The notes: generated by a model not told the origin, from the sequence alone. A stretch of DNA of 64,000 nt from Ptychodera flava (GCF_041260155.1 NC_091948.1:3084001-3148000); one strand, 5' to 3'; numbered from the stretch's first letter, positions 34,901-48,038 are shown. Translations and numbers: made by a program.

Positions 34901-37900
34901 AGTACTGGAAGAAACCCTTGAGCAGACCAGACAGGCTCTGAGTATTCTCTGAGTTGAACTGTAAATTCTTTGGCAAGGCCAAGTCAAGTGATGTCGATAA
35001 CAGATTTTTCACATCTGAGGTATTCCTGAATATGGTCTGGAAGAGTGAAACACATCACCATCTTTAGGAATGCTGAAAATATTGAACTTCTTAAATGTTA
35101 AATAATGCCATAGGAATTCTATCTTGCAAACATTCTACAGATTGCTGTCAGAAGAAAAGCCTGAACATGTTTGAAGTATTGATAGTTACAGAACAAATGC
35201 AAGGAATTTTTTTTTTTCACAGAAAAATGTCAGCAAAAATTCTCATGATAGACGTCAACCAGCATTGCCCATTCAACATATTACTCCTTGAAGCTTGAAT
35301 TTTTTTTGTGAATGGTTTGTGTTTGAAGCCAAGTTGCAAGAGAAAGCATTCAAGCCATTGGTACATTATAAGCTCTGGGGTATGTTTAGACTTTTTGCTT
35401 GACATGATGAAAATCATCCCCAATTTTGATAACTAACTATAATCAAGGTTGGTAATTTTAACAGAATATTATTCACTTATTTATGCAAGTTTTTCTGACT
35501 TTCATGTTGTGACTAATTCTATATTTGCATGTGCTGTACATGGTGAAATATAGGTATTTTGTGTGGGGTGGTTCATAAAGTTTTCCTATTTGCAATAGTC
35601 TCACCACAGGCAAAATATCCGTGTCTCAGCACGGTTGAAACATGTTTTTGAGGTCAAGTTGAACATTATAAGAGGAATTTTGTCTTACTGGGTATAACTG
35701 TTGTAAAGCAGGTATCACTGGAGGCCTCAGACCTGTAGACAAAGAGAGAAACGTTTACATTGCACTTTCATCAACATTACAACTCCAATTAAAATTTGCA
35801 TACTGGTTTATGCGGCAAAGACATTTGCCAGTTTCCATTGAACTCTGAATAACTGAATTCTACTAATCATAAGAATACAGCAAGGGAAAGCTGAGAAAAC
35901 AATGTTCCAGAATAGACTTGTTGTTCAAGGTCATAACACTGCAAGTCAGAAGTCTCTTGCACTACACCAAGCGAAAAAAAACCAGTAACTTCATAAGATT
36001 GTGTCTGAACAAGTTTGACATAAGCAGAACTGTAAACAGTTACTGTGCCTGACAATACTTGATTTCTTGCCAAGTATACAGCAGTAGAATTCAATGTCAA
36101 GGTCATAGAGGGTCAGCAAGGCACGAGTAACTAGACATTTCTGCATAATGTCAATCAATATTAATGTTTTTAACTGCAGTGTTCATGCCATATGTTACGT
36201 CTGAAATGTGTCCACATTATCACACAAAAACAGCCAGGGACATTAACAGAATGCACTAGGCTCAATAATTCACGTCGGATCTATGAAGTGTTTCATGTGC
36301 ATGTACAAGTGTGTGCATTCATAACATGAAGTCTTGGGGCAAGACAATATCTGGACTTACGCTGTAAATAGTGGAGAGCCATGAGAGCTAGTGAGTAACT
36401 GGACAGTGTAGACTGACTGGCATCATTGATATCGTGAGCACTGGCCCAGTGTTTGATCACCATCACAAGGGGTGCTACTCTCCAATCCACTGTCAAACAA
36501 AACACACAAGAGAGGTAAAAAAAATCATTGACAAATTCAGGACAGTTTGAAAAAGTTGCAAAGTATGAATGCTTTGTTTCAGGGCAACAAATCCGAATCA
36601 AATCTAAGGCAAGATTGAAAATTAGTGGACAGAAAGAAATTTTGGTTGAACTGTTAATGACCTAGGGAGTCCACTGATACCATCACTTTTATTTAAAGCC
36701 CCCTAAGAATATCCCATTTTGTTTGAAACCAGAGGTGTGTCCACTAATCTGCAGTCATCCCAAATCAAGTTGCAAATTTGTATTTGCAGTTATGAATTGT
36801 ACAATTATCTGCTTACTTTTTGCATAGACCTGGAGAAGATGTGTGTTTCTGATACCCTATGAAAAAGGAAATAGAGAATTGTATTATCAGAATAGATAGT
36901 GAATACTTGCGGTCTCCATAAAATATTCAAGTCTTATCTTTCTAATCAAAGTCATGGCAAACTTACAAGAAACGAACCAATCAGGAAATTCCAGGATCTC
37001 TTATGGCTACCTCACAACTCAGGTACACTTGACCTTTCCAGAAAGGTCACAAGATCTTTGTGATGTTAAAATATGACGAAGGGAATATTGAAAAGACTGC
37101 AACTGTGTTAAAATGACTTATCATATACCCATGCCAATATTGCTACATCATAGTGACGTTCAACATAAAATATCAGCCGTGATATTTCACGGTAAACGTC
37201 GAGATATGCACGATGAACGTCATCAGTTTTAGAGTTTTCCCCGAACTACATTAGCAGTTTGTTGGTAAACAACGTAAACAACAAAATGGCTGCCGCTCCC
37301 CGCCTGCGAAGCGATGTCGCCGACGTAAAAACTTGAAGGGCTTCGAGGAACACGGGTATTTCTGGTTGCAAAATACGGAAATATCACGTTGAGTCTTGAA
37401 ATGTTTTCCCGTGGTATTTTTTTGGTCAAGTTCTCGCAAACATTCTGCCGTTCGCACGGCGCCGGCACTGTGCACGGTCTCCACCGAATAGGTAGTGAGC
37501 GCGTGGCGTGACAGCGATGTCGCGCGCGCGACGACTGTTGACATGGCAACTCTAAAGGTAAACTAACAAAATGGCGTCCCCTCTCCGCGCGAGCTCCGTG
37601 CCGTACGACAATCGAATCACGATAGATTTTAAAGCTGAGCAGTTTTTGATCGGTTACAGTTGTAATAGCATATTGCATCTTAAAATGTTCCTTCTGTATG
37701 ACGATTTTTGTATCCCGGTGTCTTTCTTCTTGGGTTTCATTGAGATATGGACGACTTGCAGCGATGTCGCGCGTGATGTTGACATCTTCGTCGTATGAAT
37801 GAAGCCTGTTCACATAAACATTCTGATATTTATGCGCAAGGCGTAATAAAGTAAAGCCTCAAAATTAAAGGTTTTTCGTTCTATTTGTAAAAATTCCCTA

Positions 37901-40900
37901 AAATTATGGGCATGGGTATATGATAAATCGGTTATTACCCAATATCGCCTGTTCCTTGTGTCGTATCAGCATTCGTGTCATTTGTGCTGCGTCAGACACT
38001 CGACTTCGTCTCGTGTCTGACACAGCACAAATGACACTCATGCTGATACGACACAGGAACAGGCGATATTGGGTAATAACCTCTAATTATAATAAATTCA
38101 TGTAGATATGGTATCCATCATGAACTTTACATCTTGTGAAACAATTGACTCTATCAAAATATCTGTCAGTGTGTATCTGTGTCCCTAAAGTTTCTGAATT
38201 GACAGCTCAGTAAATGAAAGAGAAAGAGACTGAAAGCAGACTTACCGTAGCATTGTTGATGTTGATGTCACAGTCTAATCCACTGAAATACACAAAGTGA
38301 ATAGGGTTTGTTCAGATTTCAGTCTTTTTACAATAATAGCATTTGATGTTAAAATGAAGGCAACAGTGATGTATTGTAGAGTTTATTGACTGTGAGAAAA
38401 CTCTATATGACTGCTACATGTAGCGCAGTCATATTGTAACTGCGTTTGTTGAAAAAATGAAAGCTATGAAATCCATATTGGTTGACGCGCCAGAGTTGTA
38501 CATTACATGCAAATAGTACAGGTCCTTGATTGACCCAACGTTCTGTTAAAAACACCGATTTGTAATTTTAATTTTTACAGAGGGTTTCATTTTCTTACCT
38601 TCTCATATCTGTAAAACGTAAAATAGGCACTCTGGCTCTGATTACACTCATTCTTTGAAAATGACCTGCAATGTGCAAAAAGTAAGCATTACCTCTTTTT
38701 AGTTCCAACACATTTATACACCATAGGACTATTATGGCAGTATAACCTATTTGTGTAGTCTGGCACCAAAATGTTGTCTGTATGTCTGCTTGATTTACTG
38801 ATTCTAAATAACTTGATCATGTTAGATCCAAAACACTAAGTATTTTCGAAAAATTTCATCTGAACAAGTATACAACTATCATTTTGTTGTTGGAATTTAT
38901 AGTAATATAAGAAATAAGATAACTGAAGGTGGAATGTTGTGTCCTTCCGACCAAATGATATGTCACTACATGTGCACTTTAAGTAATGTAGGTATCTGTG
39001 ACCTGATGTCTCTTGATCAATATTTTGACTAAACCTTCAATTAGTTAAGATGATATGAGAGAGCACAATCCCTTTTTTTTTCAAATGGCAATGTTTTGTT
39101 ACCATAAAAATCAAGTACAAGAAAATACACCACATTTACATAATTATGAATATTCAGTATATGGATATAAATGTGAAAGATTACAGCACATCACTCCTAC
39201 AGTGTTGCAGTCATGATACTTACGGTGGTCTTGTCTGAACTGTGCTTCAATGTCATACAGGCAATTCAACACCATACTTCTGGATGGCTGGTAGTAGATG
39301 GACAAATAGTACATTAATGGTTAACACTGACTGTATCTTGATCAAAGCACCTCAAATATTGATTACTGTAAAAGTAAATGCTGTGATACTGGAAGTATCA
39401 GATCTTTGAAATCAAACTTTGATATTCTGTCAGCATGAAAATGTTGGATGAAACATAACTAGGTTTGTGAAAGAATAAGGACAACCTGTATTGAATGCTG
39501 TCTCATGGATATACATGTATAAATCATGTTTTAACGGGTGCTGTTTAATCAGAACAAGATATTGTTATACAACACAGCCTGTGAAGAAAGTGGGAAAAAA
39601 ACTGCAAAACTTTGATTACCCAAAAATGAAATACTTACTGATGTGCTGTTGAAACAATCTGTCAACATGAGACACATGTCAAGGTCACTATGTCTGTTGC
39701 CAAAACCATTGAGTGAAGACCCAGTGATGTGAAGACCTAACATAACATCTGTTGGGTGAGAAAGTATGACAATAATTCAGGCATATCCACCACTAAGGGG
39801 TTTTACAAAACTTGTTTGGTGTGCAATCCCTGTCTTGTCAAGAAAGAAACAGAAAAAACACAAACATGCTATTCTCTTTGGGATGAATCTTCTTCATAAG
39901 GCTGACTTATTCTTTGATCCTGTTCTGCCTTTGACAGTGAATGCTATGTGAGACTCTCTCAAATCAAACACACACTGAAATAGCTAACAACTTGTGAAAT
40001 ACTAGTTTATGGATAAAACCATAGACATTACTTTGCATTGGACATTCACTTCCTACATCCAAGAAACTATTATCACAATTGTCATTAGTAAAAAGCCATT
40101 GGTATATATGGACAACTCAATGACTTAATGATCACTCAAATCAAAATCTAATACCAGATAGTTCTCTCCCCATACACTACATTATCTTCTATTTATTTCT
40201 TTTCACTCTATACTTACTTCCTAGTGCAGCTAAGATACTTCCAAACATGCTATTTCTCAGTTGAAACTTCAAGTTAAGGTCCTCTTGTGTCTGTTTGTTT
40301 TGCAGGTAATAATTCCAAATATCTTGTGACAGCTGGAACATCCATGAAAAACAAAAAGCATAGGTATTGTTGCAACCAATGTGCCCTCTATCTGACATAA
40401 TTTCTAGAAACTTTGCGTCAAATTGAGGAACAGTGGAAATTTCTTTGCAGCAGCCCTTCATATTTACATGTAACAAAAATTTACATCACAAGCAATTTGT
40501 TTACACCATGGTCAGTCATATTGGCTTAGAAGGTGCAATCACAGCAACTCAAACACTAGCATGATAAATTAAAAAAATAATTTGAGTTGCACTTAAATTT
40601 AACAAAGGGACTGTGCTTAGCAGATAGCATACGCACTGTATCTTTATGTGTGTGAAAGCAACTATCCATACCTTATCTGTGTTCAGGGAGGGTTGATGTA
40701 ATTTTAAGAATTTGTCTATTGCTGAGGAGTACTTGGAATTTGTTTCACCACTGTCTGAATGTCCGCTCTGTTCAGGTGGCGATCTTTTAGCAACATACGT
40801 GCTGTCCCTTTGAGGAGCTGATGGTCTACTTGTTGATGATCTACTTGTTGGCGGTCTACTTGTTCTTGATGAGCTCTCAGTTGTAATTTTGTCCAGCTTT

Positions 40901-41897
40901 CTCTTTTCCCAACCTCTGATTTCAGTGTGTGGTGCATATGTTGTGTACAAATTCGCCAAGTTCTTTTGCTTTATTGTGGATTGTCTGCGTACTGGCGTCT
41001 TCTGTCTCTTTGCTCTATCATATTCATTATCATCGTCATCATAGTCGCGATCATACTGTGACAGTCTCCTGATGGTGGGAAAGAAGAGTTGTACCATGTG
41101 TTTGATTCAAAAGAAATTCTTTCGAATGGAATTGTGCTGCCATGAAACCTGTTACACAATGAATGTCTACTTCAGCTGTTAACTGAGCAATAGGTCTGTG
41201 CATGCAACATATGCCAACAAACCCACACAACCAATCTCCAACATTCTGGATGTAATAAAAGGTGTTGAGGTTTTTGAAGTATAGTTTTTAATATTTTTCA
41301 CACTAAGTCATTCCACATTATTAGTATATATGATATTATATCATACCAGTATATTGATGGTGCAAATAAAAGAATATTATAAAAGTTAGAGAGTCCTAAT
41401 ATCTATCCCTGAGGCAGGTTCTACCTTAATATCTAGTTTGACCTGATAGCCATAGATAAAGCTGGTAGGACAGTGATCTTCACACAGAACTCTCAGTTTG
41501 AATTGATCAATTCAATGTTTGACCATAAGAGAGATGCATATAGCATGTAGCAAAATACTCACTTTCTTTTAATTCTTGTTCCGTCAGATGACCAGTTTTG
41601 ATCTTCTCTTCCACTTGAACTGTTTGGTGTACTCACAAAGCTACCTGTACTACCATTTATCCTTGTCAGAAACTCCCTGATATTGAAATGTTGAGAGCTA
41701 TTGCCATACGCTGAGCCAGACATCAGTGGGCCCTGGGGAGATACTTGTGACGGCCTGGCTAACAGTGGGGTTCTCTGGACTTGCTGTTGTTGCACTGTTT
41801 GCTGCAAAGATTTCAGAGCATTGTCGTATGCGGGACTTGGGAATAAGAGAGACTGAAATTGCCAGGAGTTCCCGTAACCTTGGTAGTCACGGCTCAT
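31917..41897 (-). CDS. TENT2: TENT2/GLD2 cytoplasmic non-canonical poly(A) polymerase (13 coding exons, complete)
   Basis: Extends poly(A) tails of cytoplasmic mRNAs and adds 3' nucleotides to some miRNAs. Exons (minus): 41897-41563, 41068-40672, 40332-40218, 39748-39639, 39287-39224, 38665-38599, 38282-38246, 36856-36817, 36489-36361, 35732-35689, 35036-34885, 33380-33280, 32044-31917. All phases agree and give 572 residues; human TENT2 is 484. The N-terminal half is low-complexity (Gln- and Ser-rich, basic RAKRQKTPVRRQ). The nucleotidyltransferase core has GSSLNGFGNRHSDLDMCL with catalytic Asp304 and Asp306, and the third Asp368 in LDCDININN. The central domain has VMVIKHWASAHDINDASQST and SSYSLALMALHYLQ. 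The PAP-associated domain has LLKGFFQYFAEEF and CIEEPFDSNNTARPVY. The start lies just after an acceptor (exon begins 41900), so a noncoding first exon is expected upstream. Overall coding integrity is excellent. Confidence 0.95.
32736..32777. repeat. Perfect 17-bp stem hairpin carrying two octamer motifs
   Basis: TGCGTATTTGCATAACT and its exact complement AGTTATGCAAATACGCA flank an 8-base loop. Each arm contains ATTTGCAT, the POU-factor octamer. Confidence 0.9.
32793..33098 (+). other. Unrecognised 101-codon open frame in a TENT2 intron
   Basis: An ATG-started frame of 101 codons whose translation (MNDNDKSKLDVFYDSERNQK, then FKFADQNFKFNV) looks more protein-like than most background frames. 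No family, splice context or poly(A) signal supports it, and frames of this length occur by chance in this window. It could be a transposon remnant next to the hairpin. Confidence 0.15.
33155..34370. repeat. Diverged direct repeat, two copies of about 100 bp
   Basis: Both copies contain CTGGTGGATACTTGTCC, CATCA and CAATGCTCTCA in order, at 33155-33260 and 34243-34370. Copy 1 ends about 20 bases from the donor of the penultimate TENT2 exon. Confidence 0.65.
37118..37926. mobile_element. 809-bp element with perfect 18-bp inverted repeats
   Basis: TTATCATATACCCATGCC (37118-37135) is repeated exactly in reverse complement at 37909-37926. The interior is CpG-rich, unlike its surroundings, and contains two diverged direct units, each starting near AACAAAATGGC and ending near GCGATGTCGCGCG...GTTGACAT (about 37265-37555 and 37565-37790). 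No target duplication is visible; its right end abuts another hairpin element. It lies in the TENT2 intron between 36857 and 38245. Confidence 0.7.
37930..38081. mobile_element. 152-bp hairpin MITE
   Basis: GGTTATTACCCAATATCGCC ... GGCGATATTGGGTAATAACC: two arms of about 72 bp that pair almost perfectly around the apex CTCGACTTCGTCTCG. It is immediately adjacent to the 37118-37926 element. The near-identical arms indicate recent origin or selection on the palindrome. Confidence 0.85.
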
Positions 41898-41900
41898 CCT

Positions 41901-43009
41901 CTGTAGAAGAATAACAACATATGATAACATAAATCTGAGTTCATGTGTAATAGAATATACAAAGGGAGTCAATAAATGAAATGAAAGGGGGGGGGGGAAT
42001 CATTGGAGCTGCACCTCTGCGACTTTCTTGTTGCATTTCATGCATAATATTTGGATGCATACAGTATGACAAACATGTTTCAACTTTCATCAATCGCCAA
42101 TGCACCTGGATACAGTGTTTACATTGGTGGAGGGTCCCATGTGACCTTTGTGCACAGTTGATGAGACTATAATGAGATTATAAAACAGTATAAAAGAGAT
42201 CACCTCATATATTTGCAATATTTTGATTGCCTTTGGCATTGTTGTGCAAGTCACTGTGGGCACATTTTCATTGTTCAAACTAGCATCAGCGGCCAAAATC
42301 CTCAACATGCTTATTTTCCAGAAGGGCATTTGCCGATGTGCTATCAGCATGCCAACTGCTCTGCAATTGGACCAATTCTTGGTTTACCAGCTGATCCATG
42401 TATTGTAAGCAAGGCATGTTGGTATGTGCTTCTTTGACAGCATCTTTCCAACTGGGTATTGAATGATAGTGCTTTAGCTTGCTTGGACTGAAGATATCAT
42501 CACTTACTATGGTCAACGCATTACAAAACTGAGTTATAATACGTAGAAATTTGACTAATATGATGACAAAATTCTGTGCTTTCAATGGTCAGGAATTGTA
42601 GCTCTATAGACTAGCACTACACAGCCAACATGACAGAAGAAGCTGGCACATGACTCATGAGCTTAAATTTTTGCAGCTCCAAACCCCTCATTTTAACTAC
42701 CTTTGATTTTAGTTAAAATTACTTTTGTCATAATAGGCATGTTAGACAGAGGATTTGCCATTGACAAGGGTGATTTACAAATATTAAAATATCTTTCAAT
42801 AAATAATATTTCTGAATGGAATAGTGATAATTTTTTGCGTGAGTGTTATGGTATGGACAATTTCAAAGCAAACTGTCCAGGGTTAGGCCTTGAGTAATGG
42901 TCACAGTTAGAGTAATTGAAATGGAAAATTATGAGTTCATCAAAATAAGATAAAACTTTGCCACTGTCAATAGACATCAAATCAGGTCCAATGATCGTTA
43001 TCATTCAAG
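41901..43009. other. Intergenic upstream of TENT2
   Basis: Expected to hold the noncoding first exon and promoter of TENT2 (minus strand); neither could be placed. It includes a G-run at 41987-41997. Minus-strand frames at 42090-42585 match nothing I know. Confidence 0.4.
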
Positions 43010-44190
43010 GTAAACTGTGAAATTTACCAGGTCCAAGGAACATATAGATGATGACAAAGGCAATGGGGTCATCTTGACCACAAAATAGTGGTGGTACCAG
43101 GTGTCCGGAATGGGTAAGCGTACCCTGCCAGCTAGCCGCACCCGTCAAGATTGACCCAAAGCGACAAATTCATTGTTATTTGGTGAATTCACCAAATTAC
43201 TTTTGTGAGTCAAAATTTGGTATGCTGTCACTCATCATTTGAGAAACAGACAGGTCATATTTTGATACAACATCTCCGTATCTACCGTAGAACTTCTTAA
43301 ATGATTTCACTAATCTACTTTCTGAGAATCCTTGCCTCACTAACTTTTGAGCTAATAGGCTGTGTCTAACTTGAAAGTCTTCATATGAATGGCATGCTCT
43401 ACTGTATCTGAGGAGTTGTGAAATATACACACCATAAGCTGGAGATGATGGTATATTGCTCGACAAAAAGGGAAAGTTTATGATTTCAAAATTGAAATCG
43501 TCTCTTTTGTCATACAGCTTAGTATATAGTGTATTATGTCTAATTTCAAACAATACATCTAGGTATATGATGCGGAGTCCACACTTTCAGTTGTTTCTTT
43601 TATTTCTAAATCATCTGGGTAGATGTGGTGTAGATAATTGGATATACCAGGATTGTTTAAACTGATGAGATCATCAATATATCTGTGGGTGTTGTTAAAT
43701 CGCTTGGCAATCCTTTTACACCCAGATTTCTGAAGTGATTGCATGACTCCGCTTCATACGAATACAAAAATAAGTCTGCAAGAAGTGGGGCGCAGTTTGT
43801 GCCCATGGGAATGCCTATGGTTTGCCTGAATGTCATGCCAGCAAACTTGATAAATATGTTGTCAATTAGGAATATAGCATTTGAATCACCTCAACATCAC
43901 TGTATTTGAGTTTGGCATCACTGTTGTTGGTGAAATAGCCTAAGTTGCGCTTGATGGCAATGTATTCATACCTACGACTACCATTCTTGTAAAAGAAGGC
44001 TTTCTTCACGAGAGATGATAGTCTGTCTTTAAGTTTGTTATGTGGGATGGTTGTGTACAACGTTGAAAAATCAAATGTGTGGATTGAATTGAAAGTATGT
44101 TTGGGATTTTAGAGTGTATCTTAAATATCATGGAAATAGTTCGCCGATTGATATTTGTTTATGAAATATTTAGATACACAAACTACCAAA
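43010..44190 (-). mobile_element. Broken Penelope-like reverse transcriptase fragment
   Basis: Minus-strand remnant of a retroelement reverse transcriptase. In order it shows FDFSTLYTTIPHNKLKDRL, a GIPMGTNCAPLLADLFLYSY fingers/palm block, the RYIDDL catalytic box, and a C-terminal block with AYGVYISQLLRYSRACHSYE. LYTxIPH followed by (G)xPMGT and YIDD is characteristic of Penelope-like elements and their relatives. No endonuclease domain was found. The copy is broken, with a handful of interruptions across several frames, and is moderately old. Confidence 0.65.
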
Positions 44191-44479
44191 AATCTCGGGA
44201 AGTGAGCCTGCATTTTCGACAACAGTAACACCTAGCATGTTTTCGAACCCTATAAAATCCTGATGGCATGCTGCTGCTGGCTGGTTTTCGTGCCTCACTG
44301 TTATACCTCTGTGTGGTGTACGTGCATTAAAGGATACAACTTGATGCCTTCCACTGCAAATTTGTTGTGGTTTGAGTAAAAATACTCGACTGTACATTTG
44401 GAAATTGCAAACACTTATTTTCAAAATTGCCGCACGGGGTCAAATGGCGATTTTGCCATGAAGGCGCGACTTTGCACAA

Positions 44480-47420
44480 TTTTTAAATATCGGATATTTA
44501 CAATCTAGTATCGAAGTTTGACATATCGACGTTTTCGGGACTAGTATCGATACTAACGATACTAGAATGAAATGCCGTCGTTCCATGGGAAGCTGTTGGG
44601 ACTTTAATATCGATACTAGACGATACTATGATGACTAGCCTTGTACCTCGGCACACCGGATCTGTGAAATCTCCGATATTTACCCGATATTTATCGGCGA
44701 TTTGGGGACTCTAATATCGATACTAGACGATACTAGAATGACTTGCCTTGTGCCTCGGCACGCCGGATCTGTGAAATCTCCGATATTTACCCGATATTTT
44801 TCGGCGATTTGGGGACTCTAATATCGATACTAGACGATACTAGAATACTTGCCTTGTACCTCGGCACGCCGGATTTGTGAAATCTCCGATATTTACCCGA
44901 TATTTTTCGGCGATTTGGGGACTCTAATATCGATACTAGACGATACTAGAATGACTTGCCTTGTGCCTCGGCACGCCGGATCTGTGAAATCTCCGATATT
45001 TACCCGATATTTTTCGGCGATTTGGGGACTCTAATATCGATACTAGACGATACTAGAATACTTGCCTTGTACCTCGGCACGCCGGATCTGTGAAATCTCC
45101 GATATTTACCCGATATTTATCGGCGATATGGGGACTCTAATATCAATATATCATATATTTGAGTCTGTCAAATCGCAAGTAAATATCCGATATATATCGG
45201 AGATTTCACAACCTCACCGTTCTGGCCAAGCCCGACTTCCGAGGACTGACTCTAGCATCGATACTAGACAATACTAGAGTTTGTCAAATGGCAAGTAAAT
45301 ATCCGATATATATCGGAGATTTCACAACCTCACCGTTCTGGCCAGCCCGACTTCCGAGGACTGACTCTAGCATCGATACTAGACGATACTAGAGTTTGTC
45401 AAATCGCAAGTAAATATCCGATATATATCGGAGATTTCACAACCTCACCGTTCTGGCCAAGCCCGACTTCCAGGGACTGACTCTAGCATCGATACTAGAC
45501 GATACTAGAGTCTGTCAAATCGCAAGTAAATATCCGATATATATCGGAGATTTCACAACCTCAGAGTTCTGGCCAAGCCCGACTTCCAGGGACTGACTCT
45601 AGCATCGATACTAGACGATACTAGAGTCCGTCAAATCGCAAGTAAATATCCGATATATATCGGAGATTTCACAACCTCACCGTTCTGGCAAGCCCGACTT
45701 CCAGGGACTGACTCTAGCATCGATACTAGACGATACTATAGAGTCTGTCAAATCGCAAGTAAATATCCGATATATATCGGAGATTTCACAACCTCACCGT
45801 TCTGGCCAAGCCCGACTTCCAGGGACTGACTCTGGCATCGATACTAGACGATACTAGAGTTTGTCAAATCGCAAGTAAATATCCGATATATATCGGAGAT
45901 TTCACAACCTCAGAGTTCTGGCCAAGCCCGACTTCCAAGGACTGACTCTAGCATCGATACTAGACGATACTAGAGTCTGTCAAATCGCAAGTAAATATCC
46001 GATATATATCGGAGATTTCACAACCTCAGAGTTCTGGCCAAGCCCGACTTCCAGGGACTGACTCTAGCATCGATACTAGACGATACTAGAGTCTGTCAAA
46101 TCGCAAGTAAATATCCGATATATATCGGACACTTCCATGGACTGACTCTGGCATCGATACTAGACGATACTAGAGTTTGTCAAATCGCAAGTAAATATCC
46201 GATATATATCGGAGATTTCACAACCTCACCGTTCTGGCCAAGCCCGACTTCCAAGGACTGACTCTAGCATCGATGCTAGACGATACTAGAGTCTGTCAAA
46301 TCGCAAGTAAATAAATATCCGATATATATCGGAGATTTCACAACCTCAGAGTTCTGGCCAAGCCCGACTTCCAGGGACTGACTCTAGCATCGATACTAGA
46401 CGATACTAGAGTCTGTCAAATCGCAAGTAAATATCCGATATATATCGGAGATTTCACAACCTCAGAGTTCTGGCCAAGCCCGACTTCCAGGGACTGACTC
46501 TGGCATCGATACTAGACGATACTAAGAGTCTGTCAAATCGCAAGTAAATATCCGATATATATCGGAGATTTCACAACCTCACCGTTCTGGCCAAGCCCGA
46601 CTTCAAGGACTGACTCTAGCATCGATACTAGACGATACTAGAGTCTGTCAAATGGCAAGTAAATATCCGATATATATCGGAGATTTCACAACCTCAGAGT
46701 TCTGGCCAAGCCCGACTTCCAAGGACTGACTCTAGCATCGATGCTAGACGATACTAGAGTCTGTCAAATCGCAAGTAAATATCCGATATATATCGGAGAT
46801 TTCACAACCTCACCGTTCTGGCCAAGCCCGACTTCCAGGGACTGACTCTAGCATCGATACTAGACGATACTAGAGTCTGTCAAATCGCAAGTAAATATCC
46901 GATATATATCGGAGATTTCACAACCTCAGAGTTCTGGCCAAGCCCGACTTCCAGGGACTGACTCTAGCATCGATACTAGACGATACTAGAGTCTGTCAAA
47001 TCGCAAGTAAATATCCGATATATATATCGGAGATTTCACAACCTCACCGTTCTGGCCAAGCCCGACTTCCAAGGACTGACTCTAGCATCGATACTAGACG
47101 ATACTAGAGTCTGTCAAATCGCAAGTAAATATCCGATATATATCGGAGATTTCACAACCTCAGAGTTCTGGCCAAGCCCGACTTCCAGGGACTGACTCTA
47201 GCATCGATACTAGACGATACTAGAGTCTGTCAAATCGCAAGTAAATATCCGATATATATCGGAGATTTCACAACCTCACCGTTCTGGCCAAGCCCGACTT
47301 CCAAGGACTGACTCTAGCATCGATACTAGACGATACTAGAGTCTGTCAAATCGCAAGTAAATATCCGATATATATCGGAGATTTCACAACCTCACGTTCT
47401 AGCCAAGTAAAGATTTCACC
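44480..47420. repeat. Satellite array in two opposed halves, about 25 units
   Basis: Left half (about 44480-45140): five units of about 106 bp containing GTGAAATCTCCGATATTTAC and ATCGATACTAGACGATACTA. Right half (about 45150-47420): about 20 units of 116 bp containing AAATATCCGATATATATCGG, GAGATTTCACAACCTCA and TAGCATCGATACTAGACGAT. The left unit resembles the reverse complement of the right unit, so orientation flips near 45150. The CTCACCG and CTCAGAG variants alternate through the right half. One unit near 46120 is truncated. Confidence 0.9.
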
Positions 47421-48038
47421 ACCTCATCGTTCAATCTAAGTTCGATATTGTAGAGTCTAGTAGCCGTAAATATCGGATATCATATAAAAGTGCAATGTCG
47501 CGGTGTCCTCGATTTTGCAGTGGAGGATCGAAGATCAAGATGCTGGCAGTTGAACTTTGTGAGCGAATGAATTCGAATGATTCCTTCCGAAGTCCGTTCG
47601 GACGACTATGAGCCGTAAAATCTTACCGGTTCTTTCTATGTTTTTTGTGATGTTTACAGATAAGTTAATTAAAGACAATTCCCAGTTCTTCACTAACTGC
47701 ACCACGTCTTCCACAATGCTTCCTGCTAAATATTCAACCAGCTGAATGGTTTTACAAACGCCAAGCTTGCATTACAGCGCCACCATTCATGATTGTGTGA
47801 AACGTCACAGCTTGAGAGATATGAACTTTGACCGCACACCCATCGAAACGTGAAGTGTACGTCACAATATTCTGCGAACGTGGCTCGTGACATCGTGGAA
47901 TACGGCGTTTCATTCCTAACCAACGGATGCGAGAAAACTTCCAAGCCGTTTAGTACACTCTTTGCCGCTGCATTCATTTTTTGGAGTCCGTTTGTAGTTA
48001 GAGGACAAGAAACAAGGGTGTGTTGTTTTTACTGAACT
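47421..48038 (+). promoter_or_regulatory. UPF1 upstream region
   Basis: The sequence between the satellite and the UPF1 start codon should contain the promoter and 5' UTR. No TATA box is evident close to the start codon. Minus-strand and plus-strand frames at 47726-48035 look like background. Confidence 0.4.

Noticed and set aside
37229-37813. 194-codon minus-strand frame
   Set aside because: Spans the CpG-rich 809-bp element; CpG-rich sequence has few stops and no motif is visible.
42090-42585. Minus-strand frames of 86 and 99 codons upstream of TENT2
   Set aside because: They overlap in different frames, match no TENT2 N terminus, and exon A already has its own start after an acceptor.
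44170-44424. 84-codon minus-strand frame upstream of the reverse-transcriptase remnant
   Set aside because: Possible piece of the same element, but I recognise no domain and cannot link it.
44480-47420. CRISPR-like regular repeats
   Set aside because: Head-to-tail satellite without unique spacers, in an intron-bearing animal genome.
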